The notes: generated by a model from the sequence alone, not told the origin. A stretch of 64,000 nucleotides of DNA from Chania multitudinisentens RB-25 (GCF_000520015.2 NZ_CP007044.2:5332001-5396000); one strand, 5' to 3'; shown: positions 16,406 through 25,239, numbered from the stretch's first letter. Made by a program: numbers and translations.

Positions 16406-18099
16406 TCAGCCACCTGCGGCTCGACACCGATATAGCGGCGGGTTTGCGGATCAATGCCAAGATAGTCAACTTCCTTGCCAACGGCTTCGATCACCATACC
16501 TTGATCAGCATAGCGCTGATATTCGGCGCTCAGCCGTTTTACCCGCTCGGGCTGGCTGGCAGCCAGATCGTGAAGTTCCAGCGGATCGTCCTGTAAATTG
16601 AATAACCCCCAAGGAGCCGTCTGCGCTTGCGCTCCACCGGCAACCAGCCGCCGCAGCTTCCATATGCCATCCATATACGCCGCCTGATTGTGCAGTTCAA
16701 CAGCGTAGGTCGAACGCGGGGCTGCAACAGCCTCATCGCTGAAATAACGTTTGAAGCTGACACCCACCATCGGGATCACTGGCTTAGGTTGCAGGGCTTT
16801 GGTTGCATCAATACCGGCAAATTCATACAGCGTTGGTGCAATGTCATAGACCGCTATCGGCGTTTTATCAATACCGCCACGCTGCTTCAACTGCGGTGCA
16901 GAGATAATGAAATCGGTATTGATGCCACCCTGCCCGCTGGTGGTTTTATGATGATTAGCATACGGGGCGTTACTGACGTTCGCCCAATGTGGCCCATAAG
17001 AAATAAATGATCCTTTACGGCCGAGATTAGCGTAGCTGTTGTCAAACTGCTGCCAGAACTCAGGCTTGGAACCGTAGTAAAAACCGCTGGCCGGGTTGGC
17101 ACCGTTGTCGGTGGCAAAAATGATGATGGTGTTTTTATCACGCCCGGTCTGCTGGAGAGTTTTCATCACCCCGCCGATCTGATCGTCCATATAAGCGATC
17201 ATTGCCGCATATACCTGCATGGTTTTGGCAGTATATTTCTGCTGCTCCGGCGTCAGCGCCTGCCACTCTTGCTCTAACGCCAGCTGCGGCAGCGGCGTGC
17301 GATCGGAAATAATCCCCAGCGCTTTCAGCCGGTCAATGCGCTGCTGGTAGACTGGCTGATAGCCAGCGTCATACTTGCCGTCGAATTTAGCGATCCAGTC
17401 ATCCGGGGCCTGTAGCGGATCGTGCGGCGCGGTAAACGCCAGATAAGCAAATACCGGCCGATCTTTTGGCGTATCGGTAATCCACTGTTGCAGCTGTGTG
17501 GCATAGGCTTTGCTGGAGTAAAAATCCTGCGGCAGGGAAACAGGCTTACCGTTCAGGGTGTAGAAAGTATGAAAAGATTCCACCGTGCCCAACGGCACCG
17601 CATCGTCAAAATGGCTGGCACCGCCGCCCATAAGTGCGAACGCTCGTTCAAAACCGCGATCGAGCGGCCTGGCTCCATCGGCATAGCCCAGGTGCCATTT
17701 ACCGGCCATCATGGTGGCATAACCTGCCTCTTTAAAACGCTCAGGCATCGTTGTGACCCGCTCGGTCAGCCGCATTTCATAACCTGGCCGGGCAATGGTG
17801 CTTTCATACCACCACATCCCACCCATGCCAGCCTGCTGATTGGTGTTGCCGGTCATCAGCATCGAACGCGCCGGAGCGGACATCGGCGAGGTATAATACT
17901 GGCTCATCCGCACGCCCTGCTCCGCCAGCGCTTGCAGATTGGGCGTCGGGATTTCACCGCCGAACGGACTGATATCGGAGTAGCCCATATCATCGGCAAT
18001 AATGATCAGCACGTTAGGCCGTTCACCGTCTGCCGCATGTCCCAGCCCTGATAACAGGCTACTGAGTGCTACCGCCACCGCCTTTTTCTTCATTGCCAT
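16402..18099 (-). CDS. atsA: Periplasmic Ser-type arylsulfatase AtsA
   Basis: Type I sulfatase releasing sulfate from aryl sulfate esters. The 565-aa precursor has a signal peptide (about residues 1-22, cut near GHAADG). The metal-binding ADDMGYSD is near residues 34-41, and the maturation motif S-A-P-A-R is at 74-78 with the formylglycine precursor Ser74, so it is a Ser-type enzyme needing AtsB. DNGANPAS and GKWHLG are further sulfatase signatures. ATG 18099 has AAGGAG 6 nt upstream; a GTG one codon earlier is possible. In Klebsiella atsBA is induced by sulfur limitation and by tyramine through MoaR. Confidence 0.95.
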   Translation of the reverse strand: MAMKKKAVAVALSSLLSGLGHAADGERPNVLIIIADDMGYSDISPFGGEIPTPNLQALAEQGVRMSQYYTSPMSAPARSMLMTGNTNQQAGMGGMWWYESTIARPGYEMRLTERVTTMPERFKEAGYATMMAGKWHLGYADGARPLDRGFERAFALMGGGASHFDDAVPLGTVESFHTFYTLNGKPVSLPQDFYSSKAYATQLQQWITDTPKDRPVFAYLAFTAPHDPLQAPDDWIAKFDGKYDAGYQPVYQQRIDRLKALGIISDRTPLPQLALEQEWQALTPEQQKYTAKTMQVYAAMIAYMDDQIGGVMKTLQQTGRDKNTIIIFATDNGANPASGFYYGSKPEFWQQFDNSYANLGRKGSFISYGPHWANVSNAPYANHHKTTSGQGGINTDFIISAPQLKQRGGIDKTPIAVYDIAPTLYEFAGIDATKALQPKPVIPMVGVSFKRYFSDEAVAAPRSTYAVELHNQAAYMDGIWKLRRLVAGGAQAQTAPWGLFNLQDDPLELHDLAASQPERVKRLSAEYQRYADQGMVIEAVGKEVDYLGIDPQTRRYIGVEPQVAE

Positions 18100-18218
18100 C
18101 ACCAGCTCCTTTTGTTGTGTATCCTACTGCCACCTCTCTGCCCTATTCTGATTTTGCATCTTATCTTTTCCAACAGTCCGCCGTTATTCTGATTTCTGCT
18201 GGCTTATTACTACTAGGT

Positions 18219-18268
18219 GCAGTGTAGGGAGCAACGGAAAAGCCTGGCTATCATCCTTAAGGATGACG
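18219..18268 (-). promoter_or_regulatory. atsA promoter with palindromic operator
   Basis: The perfect 16-bp palindrome TCATCCTTAAGGATGA at 18251-18266 is followed toward atsA by a block shared with the permease promoter (38 of 48 positions). The -10-like hexamer is TACACT, with no good -35. The palindrome is centred about 160 nt upstream of atsA. The regulator is not proven; a LuxR-type MoaR-like activator is the leading candidate. Confidence 0.7.
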
Positions 18269-18372
18269 GAGCTTAATTTGCGAGTGATATCACGTGAGTT
18301 CACGGTATTTGCTTCTCGGTAGCGGTATAAATAATGTAGGCTTGGCATCATTAAATATTTAAGGATAAATCA

Positions 18373-20025
18373 ATGACGATGCGGATATTCAGAATCACAC
18401 TGCTGTGCGCCACGATAGTTTCAACCTATTCCGCTGCGGCCTATGCCGAAACGCAGGTACAGGATGTTCAGCTAAATGATGTTACGGTGTTTATCCGTGG
18501 CGCGGAGTTATTCAACAGTGCGAAAATCACCCTACCGGCTGGTGAAAGCGAGGTGATATTTACCAATATTGCCAGCGACGTGAATGAACAAAGCCTGATG
18601 CTGGACGCCAATAACGGCGTAGTCATCCAATCTTCAAGTATCAAGCGGGATTTCCTGACAGAAAATATTTCACCGGAAGTGGTGCAACTGACTGCACAAA
18701 TTGAAGCGGCCACCCGTGAGCAAAATCAGTTGAATGCGCAGCGGGAAGTGATTCAGGCTCAGCTATCCGTGCTGGAAAGCAATAAAGCGTTGGGCAAAGA
18801 GAAAGAAGGCGCTTCTGTTGAACAAATTAACCAACTGTTTGAATTGATCGCTAAACGGATGAGTGAAGCCTTACTGACCGATATCGATATTAAAGAAAAG
18901 ATCGCCGCTATTGATAAAAATATCGCTAAGTTAAATAACCAGCTTAAAGAGGCACAACAAAAAACTGCTCAGGCGGTTAATCAGGTGGTCGTGAAATTTT
19001 ATACGCCTAAAGCCGTAACCAGCGATATTAAATTGTCTTATGTGATTCAAGATGCGGGTTGGGTTCCAGCCTATGATGTGCGAGTGGCAAATATTAATCG
19101 CCCGGTACAGCTCAGCTATAAAGCCAATGTTTTTCAGAACAGCGGGATTAACTGGAATAAAGTGAATCTGACGCTGTCCAGCGGCAACCCCAGTGAGGGT
19201 GCGCAAGCACCACGCTTAATCCCTTGGTATCTCGATCTGCATAGGGATTATTCGTTAAGCAAAATGATTGCCAGAGAAGCGCCGATGCCAGCAATGGCAC
19301 CGGCCCCGCTGGCTGATGAATCTGCGGAGCTCTCTGCGAGCGATATCGCCGCAGAACGAGAGAGACAGGTTAAGAACCGCTCTTTATCGGAATATGTGGT
19401 GACCGATGTCGGCGGCGTCAATACCCGCTTTAGCATTTCCCTGCCCTACAATATCGCCGCCGACGGCCAAGGCCATACGGTATTGATTAAAAATGTCGAT
19501 GTCCAAGGCGACTACCGCTATGTTGTGGTTCCCAAATTGGAACAGGATGCGTTTTTACAGGTTCAGTTAAAAGACTGGGAAAGCCTCAATCTGCTACCGG
19601 GTAAATCCAGTATTTTCTTTGAGGGTTCTTACGTTGGGCAAGGGGATATCAATACCAAGAATATTAAAGAGACGCTGGATCTCTCTTTAGGTCGAGATAA
19701 GAAAATTATCATCAGCCGTGAAAACGATAAACAGCTAACCACAAAATCCAAGTTCTTTGGTAATTCAGTCAGCCAACAGTATTCCTATGTAATGGAGGTA
19801 AAAAACACCCGTAAAGAGCCGATTAAGTTGGTGGTGTTAGATCAGGTGCCGATAAGTCGTGATGCATCCATCGTGGTCGATGAACTCAAATATGATGACG
19901 CCAATTACAATAAAGATACCGGTGAAGTCAAATGGGTATTGGATCTGGCACCCAATCAATCCCGCCAGTTGGGGTTATCTTATACGGTGAAATACCCGAA
20001 AAACCAACAAATCACCGGCATGTGA
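18373..20025 (+). CDS. DUF4140/DUF4139 family exported protein (MuiA-like)
   Basis: A 550-aa secreted protein of the 'mucoidy inhibitor A' family, function unknown. A signal peptide spans residues 1-25 (ending AYAE). The N-terminal DUF4140 domain (about 30-130) contains VTVFIRGAEL. A coiled coil runs at about 105-205 (repeated Gln/Glu/Lys-rich heptads), and a DUF4139 beta-rich domain at about 215-548 includes YVIQDAGWVPAYDVRV and LSSGNPSEG. It is a single-gene unit with its own terminator (20047-20084), divergent from atsA. AAGGAT precedes the ATG. Confidence 0.85.
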   Translation: MTMRIFRITLLCATIVSTYSAAAYAETQVQDVQLNDVTVFIRGAELFNSAKITLPAGESEVIFTNIASDVNEQSLMLDANNGVVIQSSSIKRDFLTENISPEVVQLTAQIEAATREQNQLNAQREVIQAQLSVLESNKALGKEKEGASVEQINQLFELIAKRMSEALLTDIDIKEKIAAIDKNIAKLNNQLKEAQQKTAQAVNQVVVKFYTPKAVTSDIKLSYVIQDAGWVPAYDVRVANINRPVQLSYKANVFQNSGINWNKVNLTLSSGNPSEGAQAPRLIPWYLDLHRDYSLSKMIAREAPMPAMAPAPLADESAELSASDIAAERERQVKNRSLSEYVVTDVGGVNTRFSISLPYNIAADGQGHTVLIKNVDVQGDYRYVVVPKLEQDAFLQVQLKDWESLNLLPGKSSIFFEGSYVGQGDINTKNIKETLDLSLGRDKKIIISRENDKQLTTKSKFFGNSVSQQYSYVMEVKNTRKEPIKLVVLDQVPISRDASIVVDELKYDDANYNKDTGEVKWVLDLAPNQSRQLGLSYTVKYPKNQQITGM

Positions 20026-20046
20026 CACACGCGTTTTAGCTCGTCT

Positions 20047-20084
20047 GCGTATACGGCTTCTGGTTACAACCGGGCCGTATACGC
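20047..20084 (+). terminator. Terminator of the DUF4139 gene
   Basis: A perfect 11-bp inverted repeat (20047-20057 with 20074-20084) followed by TTCTT, 21 nt after the stop codon. Confidence 0.75.
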
Positions 20085-20268
20085 TTCTTATGCTCTAAAT
20101 AATTCAGATTACAGGAAGCGGGTAAATCCGCCTGATGCCGCTTTACATAGATACTTCTCTCCTGGTTTTGATAAGTCTTTAAAAGGATAAATTTAGCTGT
20201 TTATAAAGCTTAATATAGTGTAAAAACAACCTGAGTACGCTTACAACAATGAACAATATGAGGGGTAT

Positions 20269-20997
20269 ATGTTAAGAGTTAACCATATAATTAAAATTCT
20301 CAGTAGCATAAAACCCTATGCTCCCCACACTTACAAAAACAGAACAGATAAAATAATAGACAAAATACATGGCCGATTATTTATGACAGGGGTAATATTT
20401 TTAGCTTTGCTTGCCTGCCTCATAGCGCTATATAGATTAACAGATCTTTTTAGAAACGACACAATGGTGTATATCATATTTGGGGTTTATTTTGGGGTGA
20501 CAATCACGGGGTTATTAATCATGATGTTGCCACCTATATTAGGGATCAAGCATCTAATAAACTGGAAAAAAGAAACGTCTGACGACTTTGTCTGTGAAAT
20601 ATCTCATGATGAACAAAATGCAATGCTGCTATTAGATTACTCAGAAAAAGAACTGCTCTATGCGATTCATTGGCTACAAACGAAGATAAACAGAATAAAC
20701 TTAAGAGTTAGCAGCTTTTTTGGAGAAAAAACCGCAGTATTATCAGTATTGGCTCTAACTTATTCCGCAGTTCAATCGTCAATTGGCTTCGATAAATTAA
20801 GCCAGACGTTCACTGAAGACCTCTTTACTTCTGGTATTTCTAATACTTTTATCATGTTTGGGTTAGCATTTTTATTAGGGATATCTCTTGGCGCATTGAT
20901 GTTGAAAAAGGTCGCAAATCATCAGCTATATCTGAAAGAAATTGTAGAACTGGCGATAAAGATCCAAAAAGATGCCGGGGAAGGAACAGCCACATAA
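20269..20997 (+). CDS. Membrane protein of unknown function
   Basis: A 242-aa protein I do not recognise. There are four predicted membrane segments: about 37-58 and 68-92 near the N terminus, and about 155-172 and 190-212 near the C terminus. The soluble middle loop (about 95-150) is charged and contains LLYAIHWLQTKINRINLRV. Codon use is AT-richer than the flanking genes, suggesting acquisition. It is a monocistronic unit flanked by hairpins. A GAGG lies upstream of ATG 20269. Confidence 0.7.
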   Translation: MLRVNHIIKILSSIKPYAPHTYKNRTDKIIDKIHGRLFMTGVIFLALLACLIALYRLTDLFRNDTMVYIIFGVYFGVTITGLLIMMLPPILGIKHLINWKKETSDDFVCEISHDEQNAMLLLDYSEKELLYAIHWLQTKINRINLRVSSFFGEKTAVLSVLALTYSAVQSSIGFDKLSQTFTEDLFTSGISNTFIMFGLAFLLGISLGALMLKKVANHQLYLKEIVELAIKIQKDAGEGTAT

Positions 20998-21030
20998 AAT
21001 TCCCATTCTCTACGATGCCGTTATAGGGCC

Positions 21031-21062
21031 GAACGACGGTGCGTTTACATGTACCGTCGTTC
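21031..21062 (+). terminator. Terminator-like hairpin after the membrane-protein gene
   Basis: A perfect 10-bp stem (21031-21040 with 21053-21062) with a 12-nt loop, followed by TAACTTCT. It lies 34 nt beyond the stop at 20997. Confidence 0.6.
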
Positions 21063-21144
21063 TAACTTCTAACAGGCTCTACTCATCAAGCCCTTCATCA
21101 ATTCGTACCACGTTAAGTGGGTATTACAACTTTCCCTCTACAGC

Positions 21145-21164
21145 TATCGTTCTTAAGAACGAGG
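21145..21164. promoter_or_regulatory. Third member of the atsA/permease operator family
   Basis: The perfect 16-bp palindrome TCGTTCTTAAGAACGA (21147-21162) lies within the wider context TATCGTTCTTAAGAACGA. Compared with the atsA and permease sites it fits TATCRTYCTTAARGAYGA. It lies about 310 nt upstream of the LuxR-type gene at 21471. In the other two sites the GATAG side faces the promoter; here that side faces the minus strand, where no gene is apparent. The 20998-21470 gap holds this site, the hairpin at 21031 and AT-rich sequence with two TATTAATGTATT repeats. Confidence 0.5.
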
Positions 21165-21470
21165 CCAACCCGCACGCGGTGCCATTTGTAGCACGCCGCT
21201 CTGCCAGTACAGCAGAGATAAAAACCGCAGAAACCGTTGTAAATTCAGCGGGAAGCTGCCATATCATTTTTATTAATGTATTAATGAAAATGGTGTTAAT
21301 CAGCAGAATAAAGCCCACCCAATGAGCACAGAGACATTGTTATTAATGTATTTTATTGCAATAACGCTCACGTTGTTAATATGTTCTTATTGTGTTAATT
21401 ATTTGCTACAACTATGCTAGCAACGTTCATATATTGCACAGGCAGCAGATCAAAGGGAGGAACATGAATC

Positions 21471-22130
21471 ATGCAAACCACCTCATCCCCCATACGTAAC
21501 GACGCTTTTATCTCAAGCTGTCTGCATACCATGGCGCATCTGATCCCGGTTTCTTCGGCGGTATTCTATTTGGTCGATCCTGATTTGCAGCCCGAACACT
21601 ATGTTCTGCATGGGATTTCCGATAATACCCACCAGCAATATCTGAACCATTTTCAGCAGATCGATCCGCTGAAGCCGGCCAATTTCCACCAGCAGGATAT
21701 TACGATGGTGAGCATGAGCCCGGCGGAGCTTGCCAGCAATCACCACTACTATCACGACTTCATGCTGCCGAACCATATGCGTGATATGACAGAAATTTTT
21801 ATCCGCCAGCGCAAACGGATTATTGCCGGGGTTTCGCTGATCCGTGACACGCCCTTCACTGAGCTTGAACGCGGCCGGTTGCGGGCGGTCATGCCGCTGA
21901 TCGAACTGGCAACGCGCGATCTGCTGCCTGATGCCGAAGCGCAACCGCTCACCGCCAAAGAGCTGGAGATCGTTAACATGGTGCGCGAAGGGGCCAGCAA
22001 TAAACGTATCGCCTTAAAACTGGGTATTTCTTTATCGACGGTGAAAACGCATATGCGCAATATTTTTGCCAAAACGGCGGTGGTTAATCGAACTGAGTTG
22101 GTAGCCAGCGGTTTTATTACCCACGGCTGA
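21471..22130 (+). CDS. LuxR-family transcriptional regulator (possible MoaR-like)
   Basis: A 219-aa regulator with an N-terminal sensory region (about 1-145; it lacks the receiver-domain phosphorylation pattern) and a C-terminal LuxR helix-turn-helix (about 155-215, LTAKELEIVNMVREGASNKR, LGISLSTVKTHM). The GGGAGG site suits ATG 21471. An overlapping 11-codon frame starts at 21464. It is the first gene of a cassette with an MFS transporter and an HDAC-family hydrolase. MoaR of Klebsiella is also LuxR-type, and an operator related to the atsA site lies upstream, so a MoaR-like role is plausible but unproven. Confidence 0.8.
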   Translation: MQTTSSPIRNDAFISSCLHTMAHLIPVSSAVFYLVDPDLQPEHYVLHGISDNTHQQYLNHFQQIDPLKPANFHQQDITMVSMSPAELASNHHYYHDFMLPNHMRDMTEIFIRQRKRIIAGVSLIRDTPFTELERGRLRAVMPLIELATRDLLPDAEAQPLTAKELEIVNMVREGASNKRIALKLGISLSTVKTHMRNIFAKTAVVNRTELVASGFITHG

Positions 22131-22239
22131 TTCGTTTTTACCCAAAATATCACCACACAAGACCAGCCAAATCAGGCACGGCTTCCCCATGCGCAAAAAA
22201 CGGCATGGCGGGTATTTATTGATGAAACATGAGGATACG

Positions 22240-23433
22240 ATGATGTCCAGTGATTCAGTTTATGTCCCTCCTGCCGGGACGATACTTTCCTGCCCACCCA
22301 GACTGTTAATGGCAATTATCGTGTTTGCCGCCATCGCACCGGGAATATTGATGACCGCACCGGCCGTCGCTGCGCAGTTAGCCGTGCAATGGCAACTCAC
22401 ACCCGGCCAGATTGGTTATCTGTTTTCCACTGAATTAGGTGCAATGAGTATCGCCACTTTACCTGCCTGGTGGTGGATCAGCCGCATCAACTGGCGGCAG
22501 GTCGCTATGCTGGCCGCTCTGGTGTTTCTGGCCGGCAATCTCGCTTCCGCGTTGAGCACCGATTTCACCCTGTTGCTGGTATTGCGTTTTATCGCCTCAC
22601 TGGCAGGCGGCACTCTGATGATCCTGTGTATTACCTGTGCCGCTGGCACCGCCAATCCCAGTCGGGTGTACGCTTTTTGGGTGTTAGGCCAGTTGCTGTT
22701 GGGGATGCTTGGCCTGCTGGTCTTGCCACCGCTGTTCGCTCATTTTGGCCTGATGGTGGTGTATCTGATTCTGGCGGCGATCATGTTGTGCTGCCTGCCA
22801 CTGGTCTGTGCCTTTCCCAACGGTTTTCGCCAAGCCAGCAGCACGTCAAGCCAGTTCCCTCCGGCTCCGCTGATCCGCAAACTGTACGCCGTACTGGCGG
22901 TACTGACGTTCTATATCAGCCTGAGCGCCGTCTGGACTTTCATCGGCAATATTGCCGCCACCGCCGGGCTTTCGCTGGTGCAAAGCGGGCAAGTTCTGGC
23001 GGCCGCCACGCTGTTTGGCATTATCGGTGCCGGAGGCGCGGCAATGATTGGCGCCCGGCGCAGCCATAAACCCTTACTGTGGATCGGTTACGGTCTGCTG
23101 ATCGCCAGCATCGTCTTGCTGAGCCAAAACCCCTGGCTTATCCGCTTCACGCTGGCGGCGGTGATGTTCAAATTCACTTGGACCTTTGTGCTGCCTTTTA
23201 TTCTGGCGCGCATTGCCGGGTTGGATAACAACGGCAAACTGATGAACAGCATCAATCTGGTGATTGGCGGCGGCATGGCGATTGGCCCAACGCTGGCGGG
23301 CTATCTGATGGAATCTTCCGGTGGAATCAGCGCACTGCTGGCCGGTGCACTAACCTGCGCCTTGCTGTCACTGTTGTTGATCTCACTGGCTTCACCACGC
23401 ACACCACGCCGCTTAACAGGAGTTATAAGGTGA
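22240..23433 (+). CDS. MFS transporter, substrate unknown
   Basis: An inner-membrane major facilitator of about 397 aa with 12 predicted spans. It begins LLMAIIVFAAIAPGILMTAP and has a mid-chain basic loop (about 205-225). The start is one of the tandem ATGs at 22240/22243, which follow GAGGA; upstream in-frame ATGs (22189, 22222) lack a site. It ends 4 nt into the next gene (GTGA), so the two are co-translated. Pairing with an amidohydrolase-like deacetylase suggests import of an acetylated or amide compound, or its export; this is inference. Confidence 0.75.
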   Translation: MMSSDSVYVPPAGTILSCPPRLLMAIIVFAAIAPGILMTAPAVAAQLAVQWQLTPGQIGYLFSTELGAMSIATLPAWWWISRINWRQVAMLAALVFLAGNLASALSTDFTLLLVLRFIASLAGGTLMILCITCAAGTANPSRVYAFWVLGQLLLGMLGLLVLPPLFAHFGLMVVYLILAAIMLCCLPLVCAFPNGFRQASSTSSQFPPAPLIRKLYAVLAVLTFYISLSAVWTFIGNIAATAGLSLVQSGQVLAAATLFGIIGAGGAAMIGARRSHKPLLWIGYGLLIASIVLLSQNPWLIRFTLAAVMFKFTWTFVLPFILARIAGLDNNGKLMNSINLVIGGGMAIGPTLAGYLMESSGGISALLAGALTCALLSLLLISLASPRTPRRLTGVIR

Positions 23434-24542
23434 AAAGAAAAACCGGTTTTTTCTTCGATGAACGCTGTTTTTGGCACAGCACCGGCCTACACGCCATCAC
23501 GCTGCCGGTGGGCGGTTGGGTGCAACCGCCTTCAGGCGCTGGCCATGCGGAATCCCCGGAAACCAAACGGCGGATGAAAAACCTGATGGATGTTTCCGGC
23601 CTGTCTCGCCACCTCAGCCTGTTGAGCGCCGAGCTGGCAGAAGAACAGGATTTGCTGCGTATCCATCCGGCACATTATCTGCAACGCTTCAAACAGTTGA
23701 GCGATAACGGCGGTGGAATGCTGGGAGAAGATGCGCCGATGGGGCCGGGCAGCTACGAGATTGCCAGACTCTCCGCCGGGCTGGCCTGTGCCGCAGTGGA
23801 AGCGGTGCTAAAAGGTGAGCTGGATAACGCGTATTCCCTTTCACGCCCACCGGGCCACCATTGCCTACCCGACCAATCAATGGGGTTCTGTTTCCTGGCC
23901 AATATTCCCATTGCCATCGAACGCGCCAAAGCCCGGCTCGGCCTGAATAAAGTGGCGGTGATCGATTGGGATGTACATCACGGCAACGGTACACAGCATA
24001 TTTACTGGCAGCGCGATGATGTGCTGACCCTCTCATTGCATCAGGATGGTTGCTTCCCGCCAGGCTATGCCGGTGAGCAAGATCGCGGTGAAGGAGCGGG
24101 CTACGGTTATAACCTCAACATTCCGCTGCTGGCGGGAGCCGGTGACGACGCTTACCTGTACGCCATGCGGCAGATTGTGCTGCCCGCGCTGGAACAGTTC
24201 AAACCGGAATTGATCATCATCGCCTGTGGTTATGATGCCAACGCCCTCGATCCGCTGGCGCGTATGCAACTGCACAGCGACAGTTTCCGCACCATGACCG
24301 AATTGGTACAAAGCGCGGCCGATCGGCTATGCGGCGGCAAACTGGTGATGGTACACGAAGGGGGATACGCCGAATCTTACGTGCCGTTCTGCGGGCTAGC
24401 GGTGATCGAGGAATTAAGCGGCATACGCACTGAGGTACAAGACCCGCTGCTGGAGTTTATTCGCCAGCAACAACCCCGCGAAGCATTTAGGCAATTCCAG
24501 CGCAGCGCCATTGATCAACTGGCGCAAAAGTTTGGTTTGTAA
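23430..24542 (+). CDS. Histone-deacetylase-superfamily hydrolase (class II type)
   Basis: A 370-aa zinc hydrolase of the HDAC / acetylpolyamine amidohydrolase superfamily. SRPPGHH (catalytic His pair, about 137-143), DWDVHHGNGTQ (zinc Asp and His, about 173-183), and CGYDANALDPLARM (second zinc Asp) are all intact. The N terminus has FFFDERCFWHSTG. GTG 23430 overlaps the MFS stop and follows AGGAG. Bacterial members deacetylate polyamines or other acetylated amines; the substrate here is unknown. A hairpin follows the stop. Confidence 0.87.
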   Translation: MKRKTGFFFDERCFWHSTGLHAITLPVGGWVQPPSGAGHAESPETKRRMKNLMDVSGLSRHLSLLSAELAEEQDLLRIHPAHYLQRFKQLSDNGGGMLGEDAPMGPGSYEIARLSAGLACAAVEAVLKGELDNAYSLSRPPGHHCLPDQSMGFCFLANIPIAIERAKARLGLNKVAVIDWDVHHGNGTQHIYWQRDDVLTLSLHQDGCFPPGYAGEQDRGEGAGYGYNLNIPLLAGAGDDAYLYAMRQIVLPALEQFKPELIIIACGYDANALDPLARMQLHSDSFRTMTELVQSAADRLCGGKLVMVHEGGYAESYVPFCGLAVIEELSGIRTEVQDPLLEFIRQQQPREAFRQFQRSAIDQLAQKFGL

Positions 24543-24550
24543 TTCCGGTG

Positions 24551-24576
24551 CAGAAGCGTGGGCATCCACGCTTCTG
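24551..24576 (+). terminator. Hairpin terminator of the LuxR-MFS-HDAC unit
   Basis: A perfect 11-bp stem (24551-24561 with 24566-24576) and a 4-nt loop, 8 nt after the stop. There is no long T-run. Confidence 0.6.
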
Positions 24577-24727
24577 TCTCCAGGCTTCCCTACCGAATAA
24601 ACCGGAAAGTCTTTGACTGGCATGGGGCACGCCGGGCGAAATCACCGTTTGCCGCCCCCTGATGTGCCAGCGGTTGTTCATCCATGCCGGTTTCCAGCCA
24701 TTCCTGCGACGGCTTTTCCAGCGTTAA

Positions 24728-25186
24728 CTGCCCACCGATCGCAACGTGGAAACCCACAGCGACGTGCTGATCTTCCAGGTCACCAAAGCCAGCCCGGCGA
24801 TCGCCGAAGCGTTACGTCTAACCACCGATGACAAGGTGTATTACGTCAAACGGGTGCGTTATATCAAACAGAAGCCGGTCACGCTGGAAGAAACCTGGAT
24901 GCCGCTCACGCTATTCCCCGATCTCAGCTACGAGGTGATGCAGAAATCCAAATATCACTATATCGAGCAGGTGAAAAAGCTGGTGATCGACCGCAGCGAG
25001 CAGGAAATCATTCCGGTGATGCCTGCCGAAGATGTAGTGAACGCACTGGGGATCGATGCACAGAAGCCGATTCTGGAGAAAGTCTCCACCGGCTTTCTGA
25101 GCGATGGCACCGTATTTGAATTCAGCCGTAATTTCTTTAAAAGCGATGACTACAAGTTCACCTTGGTGGCAAAGCGCGGGCGTTGA
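24728..25186 (+). pseudogene. GntR/HutC regulator remnant: UTRA domain without DNA-binding head
   Basis: The open frame encodes a nearly complete UTRA effector-binding domain (SDVLIFQVTKASPAIAEAL, YYVKRVRYI, LEETWMPLTLFPDLS, then EFSRNFFKSDDYKFT), related to the C-terminal half of YidP-type regulators. The winged-helix N terminus (about 90 residues) is absent: a TAA precedes codon 24728 and nothing upstream resembles it. The only starts are GTG 24746 or further in. It is most likely the surviving end of a deleted regulator gene; expression as a lone ligand-binding protein cannot be excluded. Confidence 0.75.
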
Positions 25187-25202
25187 TTCCAGATGCCGTA
25201 AA

Positions 25203-25224
25203 AAAAGCGCCCGCAGGCGCTTTT
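25203..25224. terminator. Bidirectional terminator between the GntR remnant and ldtB
   Basis: A perfect 9-bp stem, AAAAGCGCC / GGCGCTTTT, with loop CGCA. A- and T-runs on both sides make it functional in either direction, between convergent genes. Confidence 0.9.
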
Positions 25225-25239
25225 AATGGATCAGAACCC

